Made by a program: the position numbers and the translations under genes. From Aureimonas sp. SK2 (GTDB lineage Bacteria; Pseudomonadota; Alphaproteobacteria; Rhizobiales; Rhizobiaceae): DNA of 64,000 nucleotides. The DNA lies in NCBI RefSeq assembly GCF_029813115.1, contig NZ_JAPZDS010000005.1, positions 124,001-188,000 on the forward strand, written 5' to 3'. This document shows, in pieces, positions 9,283 to 18,544 of the stretch. How positions within the stretch are numbered: the stretch's first letter is position 1; the number at the start of each line of letters is the position of its first letter. Below the pieces are notes generated by a model. It searched no databases, was not told the DNA's origin, and was given only the letters and a program-made list of their open reading frames with translations.

Positions 9283-10026
9283 ATGAAGACCACGCCGCTG
9301 ATTCTCGCCCTGCTGGTGGGCCTGTCGCCCTTGGGCCTTCCGACGATCGCCAGCGCCCAGTCGCAGGCGCGCTACTACGAGCACGCCACCGGCCAGTGGC
9401 TGACGGGCGACCGCGCGCGGATCCGCCAGGAGCGCGCCGATCGCAAGACGCAGATGATGAGGAAGCCCGACGCGCGCTTCGCCCGTCAGGCCGTCGCCAT
9501 CTCCACCAAGGAGAAGCCGGGCACGATCGTTATCGATACGGACCGGAAGTTCCTCTACTTCGTCGAGGGCAACGGCCGCGCCACGCGTTATGGCGTCGGC
9601 GTCGGCAAGGAGGGCTTCTCCTGGGGCGGGACCATGTCGGTCGGCCGCAAGGCGGAATGGCCCGGCTGGACGCCGCCGGCCGCCATGCGCGCCCGTGAGA
9701 AGGCCAAGGGCCGCATCCTGCCGGCCTACATGCCCGGCGGCCCGGAGAACCCGCTGGGCGCCCGCGCCCTCTATCTCTACCGCGGCGGCGGCGACTCCAT
9801 GTTCCGCATCCACGGCACCAACCAGCCCTGGACCATCGGCCTCAACATGTCGTCGGGCTGCATCCGCATGATGAACGAGGACGTGGCGCATCTCTACGAG
9901 CGCGCCGGCCGCGGCACCAAGGTCGTCGTCATCGGCCCGGGCCAGCCCAACCGCCTCGTGCAGGAAACCGGCACGGTCCGCCAGGCCGGCAAGAAGGGCT
10001 TGCTCTCGACCGTCTTCGGCGGCTGA
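9283..10026 (+). CDS. L,D-transpeptidase (YkuD domain), second of a tandem pair
   Basis: A 247-residue periplasmic L,D-transpeptidase with signal peptide (PLILALLVGLSPLGLPTIASA). The catalytic signature HGTNQPWTIGLNMSSGCIRM is intact. From the stretch PGTIVIDT onward it parallels the preceding protein closely (RYGVGVGKEGF, KAEWPGWTPPA, AKGRILPA.MPGG), so the two are recent paralogues differing mainly in the N-terminal region. The start at 9283 places the signal peptide at the N-terminus; the upstream extension is not signal-like. A strong terminator follows. Confidence 0.9.
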   Translation: MKTTPLILALLVGLSPLGLPTIASAQSQARYYEHATGQWLTGDRARIRQERADRKTQMMRKPDARFARQAVAISTKEKPGTIVIDTDRKFLYFVEGNGRATRYGVGVGKEGFSWGGTMSVGRKAEWPGWTPPAAMRAREKAKGRILPAYMPGGPENPLGARALYLYRGGGDSMFRIHGTNQPWTIGLNMSSGCIRMMNEDVAHLYERAGRGTKVVVIGPGQPNRLVQETGTVRQAGKKGLLSTVFGG

Positions 10027-10050
10027 CACCATAACGCTCGCAAGGATCCA

Positions 10051-10075
10051 ACGGCCCGCCTCGAGCGGGCCGTTT
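10051..10075. terminator. Terminator between the L,D-transpeptidase and glcF
   Basis: Perfect 9-bp stem ACGGCCCGC / GCGGGCCGT with a 5-nt loop and a short T-rich tail. It separates convergent genes. Confidence 0.8.
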
Positions 10076-10086
10076 CTCGTCGGGGC

Positions 10087-11412
10087 CTACTCCGCCGCGA
10101 TAGGCACGGCGCGCGGGGCGAAATTCTTCAGCCCCGCCGGCTTCTCGCCGCCGAAGGCCCAGTCGAGAAGTTCCACCGTGTGGACGATCGGGATGCCCGT
10201 CGCGGAGCCGATCTGCGTCATGCAGCCGATATTGCCGGTGGCGATGATGTCCGGCCTCACGCTCTCGATGTTGGCGACCTTGCGGTCGCGGAGCCTCGCC
10301 GAGATCTCGGGCTGCAGGATGTTGTAGGTGCCGGCCGAGCCACAGCACAGATGCCCTTCCGGCACGTCGCGCACGGCGAAGCCGGCCTGCGCCAGAAGCA
10401 CCTTCGGCGCGCTCGTGATCTTCTGACCGTGCTGCATCGAACAGGCGGAATGATAGGCGACCACCGCCCCGACCGGGCTGGGCGGCACGGGCAGGTCGAG
10501 CGTGGCGAGATATTCCGTGACGTCCTTGGCGAGCGCAGAGACGCGCGCGGCCTTTTCGGCATAGGCCGGATCGAGCCGCAGCATGTGGCCGTAGTCCTTG
10601 ATCGTCGTGCCGCAGCCGGACGCGGTGACGACGATGGCCTCCAGTCCCCTGCCCTCGATCTTGCGGATCCAGGCGTCCACCATCCGGCGGGCGAAGCCGA
10701 GGGCCTCCTCCTCCCGCCCCATGTGATGGACCAGAGCGCCGCAGCAACCCTCTCCCGGCGGCGACACCGCCTCGATGCCGAGCCGGCCGAGAAGCCGGAC
10801 GGTGGCCGCGTTGATGCCGGGATCGAGCACCGACTGGGCGCAGCCGGCGAGGATCGCGACGCGCCGCCCGCTCGGGGCTGTGCGGGACGCCGGTCGCGCC
10901 GGCGCCTTCGGCAGCGAGGCGGGCGCGAGCCGTAGCATGGCGGCGAGCGGGCGCAGCGGCTTCACGCCGTCGAAGAGCCCCGCCAAGGGCCGCCCGAGCC
11001 GCGCGGCCCTCAGGGCCAGCCGGAAGCGCCGGGGATAGGGCAGGACCTTGGCCAGCAGGAACCGGATCAGCCGGTCCGGCAGCGGCCGGGTGTAGGTCTT
11101 CTCGATATGGACGCGCGCGTGGTCCACGAGGTGCATGTAGTTCACGCCGGACGGACAGGTCGTCATGCAGGCGAGGCAGGACAGGCAGCGGTCGATATGG
11201 GTGACGGTCTTCTCGTCGGCCGGCCTGTCGTTCTCCAGCATCTCCTTGACGAGGTAGATGCGCCCACGCGGGGAATCGAGCTCGTTGCCGAGCGTGACAT
11301 AGGTCGGACAGGTCGCCGTGCAGAAGCCGCAATGCACGCACTTGCGCACGATGCTTTCCGTATGGGCCGTGTCGGGGTCGCGCAGGGCTTCGGGGGAGAA
11401 GGCGGTTTGCAT
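10087..11412 (-). CDS. glcF: Glycolate oxidase iron-sulfur subunit
   Basis: A 441-residue subunit of glycolate dehydrogenase, which oxidises glycolate to glyoxylate at the membrane. Two ferredoxin-type 4Fe-4S motifs lie in the N-terminal part (CVHCGFCTATCP near residue 26 and CLSCLACMTTCP near residue 77), followed by two cysteine-rich CCG domains (GEGCCGALVHHMG and EGHLCCGSAGTYN). In the operon its ATG abuts the TAG of the inserted nuclease-like gene with no spacing. Its ribosome binding site is therefore inside that gene's last codons and looks weak, so it may depend on coupled translation. Confidence 0.95.
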   Translation of the reverse strand: MQTAFSPEALRDPDTAHTESIVRKCVHCGFCTATCPTYVTLGNELDSPRGRIYLVKEMLENDRPADEKTVTHIDRCLSCLACMTTCPSGVNYMHLVDHARVHIEKTYTRPLPDRLIRFLLAKVLPYPRRFRLALRAARLGRPLAGLFDGVKPLRPLAAMLRLAPASLPKAPARPASRTAPSGRRVAILAGCAQSVLDPGINAATVRLLGRLGIEAVSPPGEGCCGALVHHMGREEEALGFARRMVDAWIRKIEGRGLEAIVVTASGCGTTIKDYGHMLRLDPAYAEKAARVSALAKDVTEYLATLDLPVPPSPVGAVVAYHSACSMQHGQKITSAPKVLLAQAGFAVRDVPEGHLCCGSAGTYNILQPEISARLRDRKVANIESVRPDIIATGNIGCMTQIGSATGIPIVHTVELLDWAFGGEKPAGLKNFAPRAVPIAAE

Positions 11413-12096
11413 CTACGCTCGCTTCATTCGGAATATTACCGCAAAAGCATCGAACCCCCAAAATTTTTTCCCATCGTAGTCATATGGTTCAGTCAGCCGC
11501 TGCGAACGGAATCGCCCAGAGCGATTTAAACTTGAAAACTCGCCGCTCTGGTCGAACTTCCCCAAAAAATTTTTAAGAACATCGTTAGGCAATTTAGGAC
11601 TTTCTCCAGCGACCTTTCGCAGCCCTACAACCGCGCCCCACTTCAGAGTACCACCCCCTAAAGAACTATGCTTCTTAAGAAGATGATAGATTCGCTCCAT
11701 ATCCTTTCTCATTGTAGAGAATGAAAAACTCCGCTTGACCTCTACAACGCCGATTGGACGATGATTTCCGTTCCAAGCCACAATATCGACCCGTTCGCTT
11801 TGACTGAACCGGGCTACGGGACGACCCGCACGACGACTGCCGGCTGCGTCTGCGATTTCCCAGAACGGCGTCTCAAGAGTGACGCGGAACTTCGTTATTT
11901 CTGGTCGGTTTGCGGGGACTTCACCTTCATTAGCGTTCATGGCTTTCCAGAGCCGAGTTGCGATCGTAGACGATACAAGAGGTTCGATCCCATACTCATG
12001 GACCGAAGCTCCTGCAGAGAGCGTGAGGAACTGGTCGTTCGCCGCATGTGCTCCGTCAATGATGGCATCCAAGGTTTCACTCAGGGTCATGGCCAT
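11413..12096 (-). CDS. PD-(D/E)XK nuclease-like protein inserted in the glc operon
   Basis: A 227-residue protein with no recognised homologue by eye. Residues 103-121 (VDIVAW, then VVEVKR) give D104-x14-E119-V-K121, the core of the PD-(D/E)XK endonuclease fold; E34, E38 and E75/E80 are candidate upstream acidic ligands. Base composition is very different from its neighbours: A/T runs are frequent and 11521-11580 is 40% GC, against roughly 70% around it. It starts 7 nt after the glcE stop behind an AAAGAAGA Shine-Dalgarno-like stretch and ends directly at the glcF ATG. This indicates recent transfer into the operon. It could be a restriction or repair-type nuclease, or a non-catalytic relative. 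Confidence 0.65.
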   Translation of the reverse strand: MAMTLSETLDAIIDGAHAANDQFLTLSAGASVHEYGIEPLVSSTIATRLWKAMNANEGEVPANRPEITKFRVTLETPFWEIADAAGSRRAGRPVARFSQSERVDIVAWNGNHRPIGVVEVKRSFSFSTMRKDMERIYHLLKKHSSLGGGTLKWGAVVGLRKVAGESPKLPNDVLKNFLGKFDQSGEFSSLNRSGRFRSQRLTEPYDYDGKKFWGFDAFAVIFRMKRA

Positions 12097-12103
12097 TCTT
12101 CTT

Positions 12104-13336
12104 TCAGCCCATCCGCCCCGGATTGAGGATGCCCCTGGGATCGAACTGCTCCTTCAGCCGCCGCGACAGGGCGGCGAGCGGGCCGGGCTGGGGCTGAAAG
12201 ACGGGCACCGCCGCGCGCTCGGCTAGGCTCGCGCGCACCAGCGTGGCGTGGCCGCCGCCGTGGCGGGCGAGCTCGGCGCGCACCGTCTCGGCCTCCGCCC
12301 TGCCGTCGAGCCGCAGCCAGACGAGGCCGCCCTGCCAGTCGTAGAAGACCTCGGCGGCCAGGTGCATGCGCAGGGCCATGACGAAGCCGGGCGCGCGCGT
12401 CGGCGTCATGGACACGCGCCAGACCGGGCGGTCCGTCCCGTCGGCAAAGGGCATCACATCGCGCACGTCGCGCCAGAAGGCGGCGGACGCCTCGCCTTCC
12501 AGCCGCTCCAGCAGCCCGACCCGCGAGAGGCCAAGGCTCAGGTGCGCGGCGCGCGCCTCGACCGAGGGGCCGAACCCGTCGAGCCGGATCGCAGTGGCCG
12601 CCTCGCGCCCGAGCGCCCCGCCCGCGACGCGGGGGCCGATCCCGTAGGGCAGGTGCGCCGCGCCCGAGACCTCGGCCGACGAGCCCATGGCCGCCGCCAT
12701 CGCGCCGGCCGCCGCCTCGTCGTCGAGGCCGCGCAGGACCAGCGTCGTCTCCGCCGGGGGTTTGGGCATGACCTTGATCGTGACATCGGTGAGCACGGCC
12801 AGCGTGCCGAAGGAGCCGGTCAGGCCCTTAGAAAGATCGTAGCCCGTGACGTTCTTCACGACGCGCCCGCCCGCCTTGAAGGCCTCCGCCCGGCCGGACA
12901 CGGCCGAGACGCCGAGGATATGGTCGCGCGCCGCCCCCTGCTTCAGCCGGCGCGGACCCGACAGGTTGCAGGCGATCACGCCGCCGAGCGTCCCGAGGCC
13001 TCGATCGAGGCCGTGCAGGGGGCCGTAGTCCATCGGCTCGAAGTCGAGCCGCTGGCCTTGGCGATCCACCAGCGCTTCCACCTCGGCGATCGGCGTGCCG
13101 GCGCGGGCCGACAGGACGAGCTCCTCCGGCTCGTAGAAATGGAGGCCCGACAAGCCTTCGAGCGACAGGGTGCGCGCGGCCTGGGTCGGGCGCCCGAGCC
13201 CGGCCTTCGAGCCGGAGCCCTCGACGGCGATCGGCTCCTCCCGGCCGAGCGCGGCGGCCACGATCTCCCGCACCTCTTCGGGCGAGCGGGGCTTCAGCAC
13301 CTCGCCGGGCGCGACGACGGATGAGGCTACGGACAT
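12104..13336 (-). CDS. glcE: Glycolate oxidase FAD-binding subunit
   Basis: A 410-residue FAD-binding PCMH-type protein, the GlcE partner of glycolate dehydrogenase. It starts with the RSPEEVREIVAAAL segment and has the FAD-domain pattern PGRPTQAARTLSLEGLSGL, LGTLGGVIACNLSGPRR and GGRVVKNVTGYDLSKGLTGSFGTL that distinguishes GlcE from the longer GlcD. Its ATG overlaps the glcD stop by 1 nt, so glcD-glcE translation is coupled. Downstream, the low-GC nuclease-like gene separates it from glcF. Confidence 0.94.
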   Translation of the reverse strand: MSVASSVVAPGEVLKPRSPEEVREIVAAALGREEPIAVEGSGSKAGLGRPTQAARTLSLEGLSGLHFYEPEELVLSARAGTPIAEVEALVDRQGQRLDFEPMDYGPLHGLDRGLGTLGGVIACNLSGPRRLKQGAARDHILGVSAVSGRAEAFKAGGRVVKNVTGYDLSKGLTGSFGTLAVLTDVTIKVMPKPPAETTLVLRGLDDEAAAGAMAAAMGSSAEVSGAAHLPYGIGPRVAGGALGREAATAIRLDGFGPSVEARAAHLSLGLSRVGLLERLEGEASAAFWRDVRDVMPFADGTDRPVWRVSMTPTRAPGFVMALRMHLAAEVFYDWQGGLVWLRLDGRAEAETVRAELARHGGGHATLVRASLAERAAVPVFQPQPGPLAALSRRLKEQFDPRGILNPGRMG

Positions 13337-14829
13337 CAGAACCGGGGAAGCTCGGGAAAGGGCAGTTGCCCCTTATGGACATGGAGCCGGCCGAGTTCGG
13401 CGCAGCGGTGGAGCACGGGGAACATCTTGCCGGGATTGAGAAGGTGCTTGGCGTCGAAGGCGCATTTGACGCGCTGCTGGTGGCGGAGGTCGTCCTCGCC
13501 GAACATCTCGGGCATCAGGTCGCGCTTCTCGATGCCGACGCCGTGCTCGCCGGTGAGGACGCCGCCGACCTCCACGCAAAGGCGCAGGATGTCGGCGCCG
13601 AAGTCCTCGGCGCGCTGCAGCTCGTCGCCCTTGGAGGCGTCGTAGAGGATCAGCGGGTGGAGATTGCCGTCGCCGGCATGGAACACGTTGGCGACGGCCA
13701 GGTCGTGCTTCTGCGACAGCGCCCGCATGCCCGCGAGGACGCGCGGCAGTTCCTTGCGGGGAATGGTGCCGTCCATGCAGAGATAATCCGGCGAGATGCG
13801 CCCGACCGCCGGGAAAGCCGCCTTGCGCCCGGCCCAGAAGGTCATGCGCTCGGCGTCGGACTGCGAGACGCGCGCGGTGGTGGCGCCGTTCTCGGCCGCG
13901 ATGCCCTCGACCTCCTTCAGGAGATGGTCGACTTCGGCGCCCGGCCCGTCGAGTTCGACGATCAGAAGCGCCTCGACGTCGAGCGGATAGCCGGCATGGA
14001 CGAAATCCTCCGCCGCGCGGATGGCGGGCGCGTCCATCATCTCCATGCCGCCGGGAATGATGCCACGCGCGATGATGGCGGCAACGCACGCCCCAGCCTC
14101 TTCCGAGGTCGGGAAGCCGATCAGAACGGCGCGCGCCGTCTCGGGCTTCTGGAGGATGCGCACCGTCACCTCCGTGACGACGCCGAGCAGGCCTTCCGAA
14201 CCCGTCAGAAGGCCGAGCAGGTCGTAGCCTTCGGAATCCAGATGCTTGCCGCCGAGGCGGACCACCTCGCCCTCCATGGTGACGAACTCGACGCCGAGGA
14301 GATTGTTGGCGGTGAGCCCGTATTTCAGGCAGTGGACGCCGCCCGAATTCTCCGCGACGTTGCCGCCGATGGAGCAGGCGATCTGCGAGGACGGGTCGGG
14401 CGCGTAGTAGAAACCGGCATGCTCGACGGCCTTGGTGATGCCGAGATTGGTGACGCCCGGCTGCACCACGGCGCAGCGGTTGTCGAAGTCGATCTCGAGG
14501 ATGCGGTTGAAGCGCGACAGGACGAGAAGCACCCCGTCCTCCAGCGGCAGCGAGCCGCCCGACAGGGACGTGCCCGCCCCGCGCGGCACGACGGGCACCT
14601 CGTTCTCGAAGCAGTATCGCAGGACGGCGGCGACCTGCGGCACCGTCTCGGGCAGCACCACGACCAGCGGCAACTGGCGATAGGCGGTGAGCGCATCGGT
14701 CTCGAAGACGCGCATCTCGACGCCCGCATCCACCACGCCCTCGCCCGGTACGATGGTGCGCATGGCGGCCACGATCGCGGCGCGGCGGGCGAGGATCTCG
14801 GGCCGTGGCTTCGGCATCGCGATGGTCAT
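13336..14829 (-). CDS. glcD: Glycolate oxidase catalytic FAD subunit
   Basis: A 497-residue flavoprotein of the FAD-linked oxidase C family. The FAD-binding PCMH domain shows [16 protein letters not shown] and [18 protein letters not shown]; the C-terminal half carries the conserved LHPLILYD and [11 protein letters not shown] signature with the active-site histidines. It oxidises glycolate (D-lactate is a possible alternative substrate for this family, but the glcE/glcF neighbours favour glycolate). It is the first gene of the operon, preceded by GGGAGG 6 nt before the ATG, and diverges from the macrodomain gene. Confidence 0.95.
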   Translation of the reverse strand: MTIAMPKPRPEILARRAAIVAAMRTIVPGEGVVDAGVEMRVFETDALTAYRQLPLVVVLPETVPQVAAVLRYCFENEVPVVPRGAGTSLSGGSLPLEDGVLLVLSRFNRILEIDFDNRCAVVQPGVTNLGITKAVEHAGFYYAPDPSSQIACSIGGNVAENSGGVHCLKYGLTANNLLGVEFVTMEGEVVRLGGKHLDSEGYDLLGLLTGSEGLLGVVTEVTVRILQKPETARAVLIGFPTSEEAGACVAAIIARGIIPGGMEMMDAPAIRAAEDFVHAGYPLDVEALLIVELDGPGAEVDHLLKEVEGIAAENGATTARVSQSDAERMTFWAGRKAAFPAVGRISPDYLCMDGTIPRKELPRVLAGMRALSQKHDLAVANVFHAGDGNLHPLILYDASKGDELQRAEDFGADILRLCVEVGGVLTGEHGVGIEKRDLMPEMFGEDDLRHQQRVKCAFDAKHLLNPGKMFPVLHRCAELGRLHVHKGQLPFPELPRF

Positions 14830-14957
14830 GGGCGCCTCCCGTTCCTATGTGTCTTCTTGGTCTTTCGTTCAGATTAGAGCAATTCCGAGCCGCCCCGAAA
14901 CCCGCTTGCCGGGAAAACACGAAGGGTTGCCTCGGATCGGCGGCCGGGGAGGACGAC

Positions 14958-15491
14958 ATGACGCAGATCGAGAGGGGCGGCGCCTCCGTCGAGGTGACGG
15001 TGGGCGACATCACGGCGTTGAAGGTGGACGCGATCGTCAACGCGGCTAATTCGAGCCTGCTTGGCGGCGGGGGCGTCGACGGGGCGATCCACCGCGCGGC
15101 AGGCCCCGAACTTCTGGAGGAATGCCGCACGATCGGCGGCTGCCCGGCAGGCGAGGCGCGCATCACCTTCGGCTATCAACTGCCCGCCACGCGTGTGATC
15201 CACACGGTCGGACCGGTCTGGCACGGCGGCGCGAAAGGCGAGGACGAGGTGCTGGCGAGCGCCTATCGCGCCTCCTTCGCGTTGGCGCGCGAGAACGGCC
15301 TGCGCACCATCGCCTTTCCCGCGATCTCGACCGGCATCTACGGGTTCCCGAAATGCCGCGCCGCCCATATCGCCACGCGTGAGGCGCTGACGGCGGCCGA
15401 GACCGGACAGTTCCGCCGGATCGTCCTCGTCTGCTTCTCGGACGGGGATGCCGCGACCTATGGACGGGCGCTGGAGACGGCGGCGGGCTGA
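14958..15491 (+). CDS. Macrodomain protein, O-acetyl-ADP-ribose deacetylase-like
   Basis: A 177-residue single-domain macrodomain protein. The core [27 protein letters not shown] is the classic YmdB/MacroD-type ADP-ribose-binding signature, and [10 protein letters not shown] is the second binding loop. Family members hydrolyse O-acetyl-ADP-ribose or remove ADP-ribose from proteins in the cytoplasm. The start at 14958 has GGGAGG upstream; the in-frame extension lacks conservation. Its 3' end overlaps that of the convergent PAP2 gene by 34 bp. Confidence 0.93.
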   Translation: MTQIERGGASVEVTVGDITALKVDAIVNAANSSLLGGGGVDGAIHRAAGPELLEECRTIGGCPAGEARITFGYQLPATRVIHTVGPVWHGGAKGEDEVLASAYRASFALARENGLRTIAFPAISTGIYGFPKCRAAHIATREALTAAETGQFRRIVLVCFSDGDAATYGRALETAAG

Positions 15492-16594
15492 CCGGTGGAG
15501 CGGATCGAGCGGTCGCGCCGCTCCGCGACGAGACGGTCCCATCGGTCGAAGAGGGGTCCGAGGCCGAACCAGATCGCCAGGGTCAGCGCGAAGGAGGCGT
15601 AGGCGTCCACCGCATAGTGCCAGCCGAGGTGGATGGACCCGAGAAAGACCAGGATCGCGTGAACCCCGAACACCGCACGCGCGAGCGGATGCAGCTTCCA
15701 GGACGCCAGGACCATGAGCAGCGCCATCGCATTGTGCAGACTCGGCATGGCCGAGATGCCGAACCCTTCCGTCCCGGCCGAATGGAGCGACCAGAGCATG
15801 TCCTGGAGGTCGAGCGCCATCAGCGGGAACTGTGTGTCGGCCTGGCGCAGATACGACATCAGCGGCTGGTAGGGATCGGCGCCGCCGACCACCAGTCCGT
15901 AGTAGCAGGGGCCGGCCGAGGAGAAGATCGTCGCCAGCAGCGTTCCGCCCACCGTCCAGAGAAGCACGAACGTGGCCAGGAAGCGCGTGCGCCCCGGCGT
16001 GCCGCCGCGCAGCGACTGGTGGAAGAAGAACATGCCCCACATCAGGGTGAACCAGATGCTGTAGTTCAGGTTCAGGACGAAGGTGACGAGGGGGTAGCCG
16101 AGGACGGGCTGCAGCAGTTCCCACGGCGCGACGCCGCCGTGAAGGGCGACGTCGAGACGGTGGAAGGTCTCGTCCCAGCGAAAGCCGCCGGCCAGGAGCG
16201 GAATGTCGGTCTTGGTGTCGGCGAAGACGATCATCAGCAGGGAGGCGGCGATCGCCATCGGCACCCAGCGCTCCAGCCAGCCGGCCTTCAAGGCCTGCCA
16301 GGCCTGCGCGCCCATGTGACGGATCGGGCTGGCCGGCCGCGTCACGCACAGGCAGTGCAGGGCGCCAAGCGCGATGGCCGTGACGAGAGTCATCGCCATG
16401 AAGATGACGAAGCCGCCGGGCAGGCGCAGAAGAAGGTCGGCAAGGCTCTCCTGCGTGGTGGCCAACACGCACAGGACATAGAGCCCGATCAGCCCGATCA
16501 TCGGCGCATCCGTCAGAAACCCGGCACGCAGCTCGGCACGGTTCCATCGCGGAAGACGGCGGTCCGGTCGGACGCTCTCGGCAAGGACGGACAT
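15458..16594 (-). CDS. PAP2-superfamily membrane phosphatase (inositol phosphorylceramide synthase-like)
   Basis: A 378-residue membrane protein with several hydrophobic helices. The C-terminal half has the PAP2 triad in the arrangement of the PAP2_3/Aur1-like group: SSAGPCYYG, then [13 protein letters not shown] with the catalytic histidine, then [13 protein letters not shown] with the second histidine. Such proteins dephosphorylate or transfer phospho-headgroups on lipids. The extension upstream of 16594 is hydrophilic and unlike the family, so that ATG is taken as start. A lipid-remodelling role is inferred; the substrate is unknown. Confidence 0.82.
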   Translation of the reverse strand: MSVLAESVRPDRRLPRWNRAELRAGFLTDAPMIGLIGLYVLCVLATTQESLADLLLRLPGGFVIFMAMTLVTAIALGALHCLCVTRPASPIRHMGAQAWQALKAGWLERWVPMAIAASLLMIVFADTKTDIPLLAGGFRWDETFHRLDVALHGGVAPWELLQPVLGYPLVTFVLNLNYSIWFTLMWGMFFFHQSLRGGTPGRTRFLATFVLLWTVGGTLLATIFSSAGPCYYGLVVGGADPYQPLMSYLRQADTQFPLMALDLQDMLWSLHSAGTEGFGISAMPSLHNAMALLMVLASWKLHPLARAVFGVHAILVFLGSIHLGWHYAVDAYASFALTLAIWFGLGPLFDRWDRLVAERRDRSIRSTGQPAAVSSARP

Positions 16595-16721
16595 GACGAT
16601 TCCCTCGGCCGATGCGGTCGGCTCCCCTGGGATCGCACCTTGCCCGCCGTGTCTGAACGAACCGCTTCCCGCCCCCCGGCCCATGCGCCGAAGGGCAGGA
16701 TTTGCCCGCCATGGTGAAGGA

Positions 16722-17519
16722 TCAGTTCTGAACCGCCTGCACCGAGCCCCCGTCCACCCGCAGATTGGCGCCGTTGACGAAGGAGGCGCGCTCGGAGACG
16801 AGGAGCGCGATCACCGCCGCCACCTCCTCGGCCTTGCCACGCCGCTTCTGGACGATGCCCGGGCGCTCCTCCTCCAGGAAGTTCTCGATCGCCTCCTCGA
16901 AGGACACGCCCTTCTCTTCGGCGCGCTTCTTCATCATCTCGTCGGTCATCGGCGTCGCGATGAAGGCGGGGGCCACCGTGTTGACGAGCACGCCGTCGGT
17001 CGCGGCCTTGTAGGACAGGCCCTTCATGAAGGCGGCGAGCGCGGCCTTCGCCGTATTGTAGGTCGCCTCCTCCCAATAGGGCTGGACGGCGTTCTCCGAC
17101 GTCACGCAGACGAAGCGACCCCAGCCGTTCCGCTTCATGACGGGCACGGCCGCGCGGGCGATGCGCACGGCCGAAAGGAAGTCCGTCCGGTAGGCGTCCT
17201 CGTAGTCCTCGTCGGTCATCTCCAGGGGGTCGCCCTTGGCGCCCGTGATGCCGGCCGTGTGGACCACGATGTCGACCGTGCCGAAGCGCTCGACGGCGGT
17301 GGCGACCAGGGCATCGACCTCCGCCTGCCTCGTCATGTCGGCCTTCACGGCGATGGCCTGCGCCCCGAGGGCTCGGGCTTCCCGTTCCAGTTCCTCGGTC
17401 TTGATGTCGGCGAGCACGAGCCGGACGCCTTCCTCGGCGAGGAGCTTGGCCGTCGCCCAGCCCATGCCGTCGCTGGCGCCGGTGATGATGGCGACGCGCC
17501 CGGCGATCTTGAGGTCCAT
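16722..17519 (-). CDS. SDR family NAD(P)-dependent oxidoreductase
   Basis: A 265-residue classical short-chain dehydrogenase. The cofactor loop TGASDGMG is at residues 14-21, the NxxG-equivalent HTAGITG follows, and the catalytic YNTAK (YxxxK) is in place with serine in VCVTSEN. An acidic residue after beta-2 (LADIKTEE) suggests NAD rather than NADP preference. An unusual charged insertion (MMKKRAEEKGVSFEEAIENF) replaces the usual substrate-loop region. The substrate is unknown. It is divergent from rsmE. Confidence 0.9.
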   Translation of the reverse strand: MDLKIAGRVAIITGASDGMGWATAKLLAEEGVRLVLADIKTEELEREARALGAQAIAVKADMTRQAEVDALVATAVERFGTVDIVVHTAGITGAKGDPLEMTDEDYEDAYRTDFLSAVRIARAAVPVMKRNGWGRFVCVTSENAVQPYWEEATYNTAKAALAAFMKGLSYKAATDGVLVNTVAPAFIATPMTDEMMKKRAEEKGVSFEEAIENFLEEERPGIVQKRRGKAEEVAAVIALLVSERASFVNGANLRVDGGSVQAVQN

Positions 17520-17678
17520 GTCGTCTCTTCCCTTTTCGCTTTTCCGGCGGACTCCGGCCGGGACGGGTGGAAATCCGGGGGCTGCTCGCTACAACGCTAG
17601 GAGGGTTGATCCCCGTCTTCGGTCACGGCCAACTATCGTCGGGCCGCTTTGGCTCCGCCGATGCCCTTCGAGGAATGG

Positions 17679-18419
17679 ATGCCCGACTACGATTTCTCCG
17701 GACAGCGCCTGTTCCTCGACGCCGCGCTCCGCGAAGGCGAGGCCCTGGAGGCGGACGGGCCGCAGACGAACTATCTCCTCAACGTCCTGCGCCTCGACGA
17801 AGGCGCGCGGATCCTCGTCTTCAACGGGCGGGACGGCGAGTGGGCGGCCGGGCTTCGTCGCGAGGGCAGGAAGCGGCTGTTCCTTGTCCCCGAGCGCGCC
17901 GTGCGCGCGCAGACGCCGCCGTCCGACCTCCACTACTGCTTCGCGCCGTTGAAAAGCGCGCGCCTCGACTACATGGTGCAGAAGGCGGTCGAGATGGGCG
18001 CGGGCGTGCTTCAGCCCGTGCTGACGCAGCATGTCCAGGCGCCGCGCGTGAACGTGGATCGCATGCGCGCCAACGCGGTGGAGGCGGCCGAGCAGTGCGG
18101 CATCCTGTCCGTGCCCGAATGCCGCGAGCCGCTGCGCTTCGACCGCTTCCTGGCGGGGCGCGACGAGGGGCGGACCCTCGTCTTCTGCGACGAGCGGGCG
18201 GAGGCCGCGAGCCCGATCGACGTGCTCGCCCCTCTGAAAGGACGCCCGCTTGCCCTCCTGATCGGCCCGGAAGGCGGCTTTTCGGCGGGCGAGCGCGACA
18301 GTCTCCTGGCGGCGCCGAGCGTCCTTCGCATCTCGCTCGGGCCTCGCATCCTGCGCGCCGACACCGCCGCCGTCGCCGCGCTCGCGGCGATCCAGGCGAG
18401 CGCCGGCGACTGGACCTGA
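17679..18419 (+). CDS. rsmE: 16S rRNA m3U1498 methyltransferase
   Basis: A 246-residue SPOUT-class methyltransferase that methylates N3 of U1498 in 16S rRNA. It shows the N-terminal PUA-like region (RLFLDAAL, NYLLNVLRLDEG) and the SAM-knot signature LLIGPEGGFSAGE with LGPRILRADTAAVAAL at the end. The ATG at 17679 has GAGGA 5 nt upstream and gives the usual family length; earlier TTG/ATG codons at 17649 and 17661 are possible. gshA follows on the same strand after 125 nt. Confidence 0.95.
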   Translation: MPDYDFSGQRLFLDAALREGEALEADGPQTNYLLNVLRLDEGARILVFNGRDGEWAAGLRREGRKRLFLVPERAVRAQTPPSDLHYCFAPLKSARLDYMVQKAVEMGAGVLQPVLTQHVQAPRVNVDRMRANAVEAAEQCGILSVPECREPLRFDRFLAGRDEGRTLVFCDERAEAASPIDVLAPLKGRPLALLIGPEGGFSAGERDSLLAAPSVLRISLGPRILRADTAAVAALAAIQASAGDWT

Positions 18420-18544
18420 CCCTTGCAGCGCCCGGACCGTTCAACCGAAAGCCCTTGCCTGCCGGCGCGAAAGCGGACAGACACCGCCGACTGCCCCGGC
18501 CGCTTCAAGGCCTGAGCGATCCCGACCCACCGCCGGAGCCCCCG

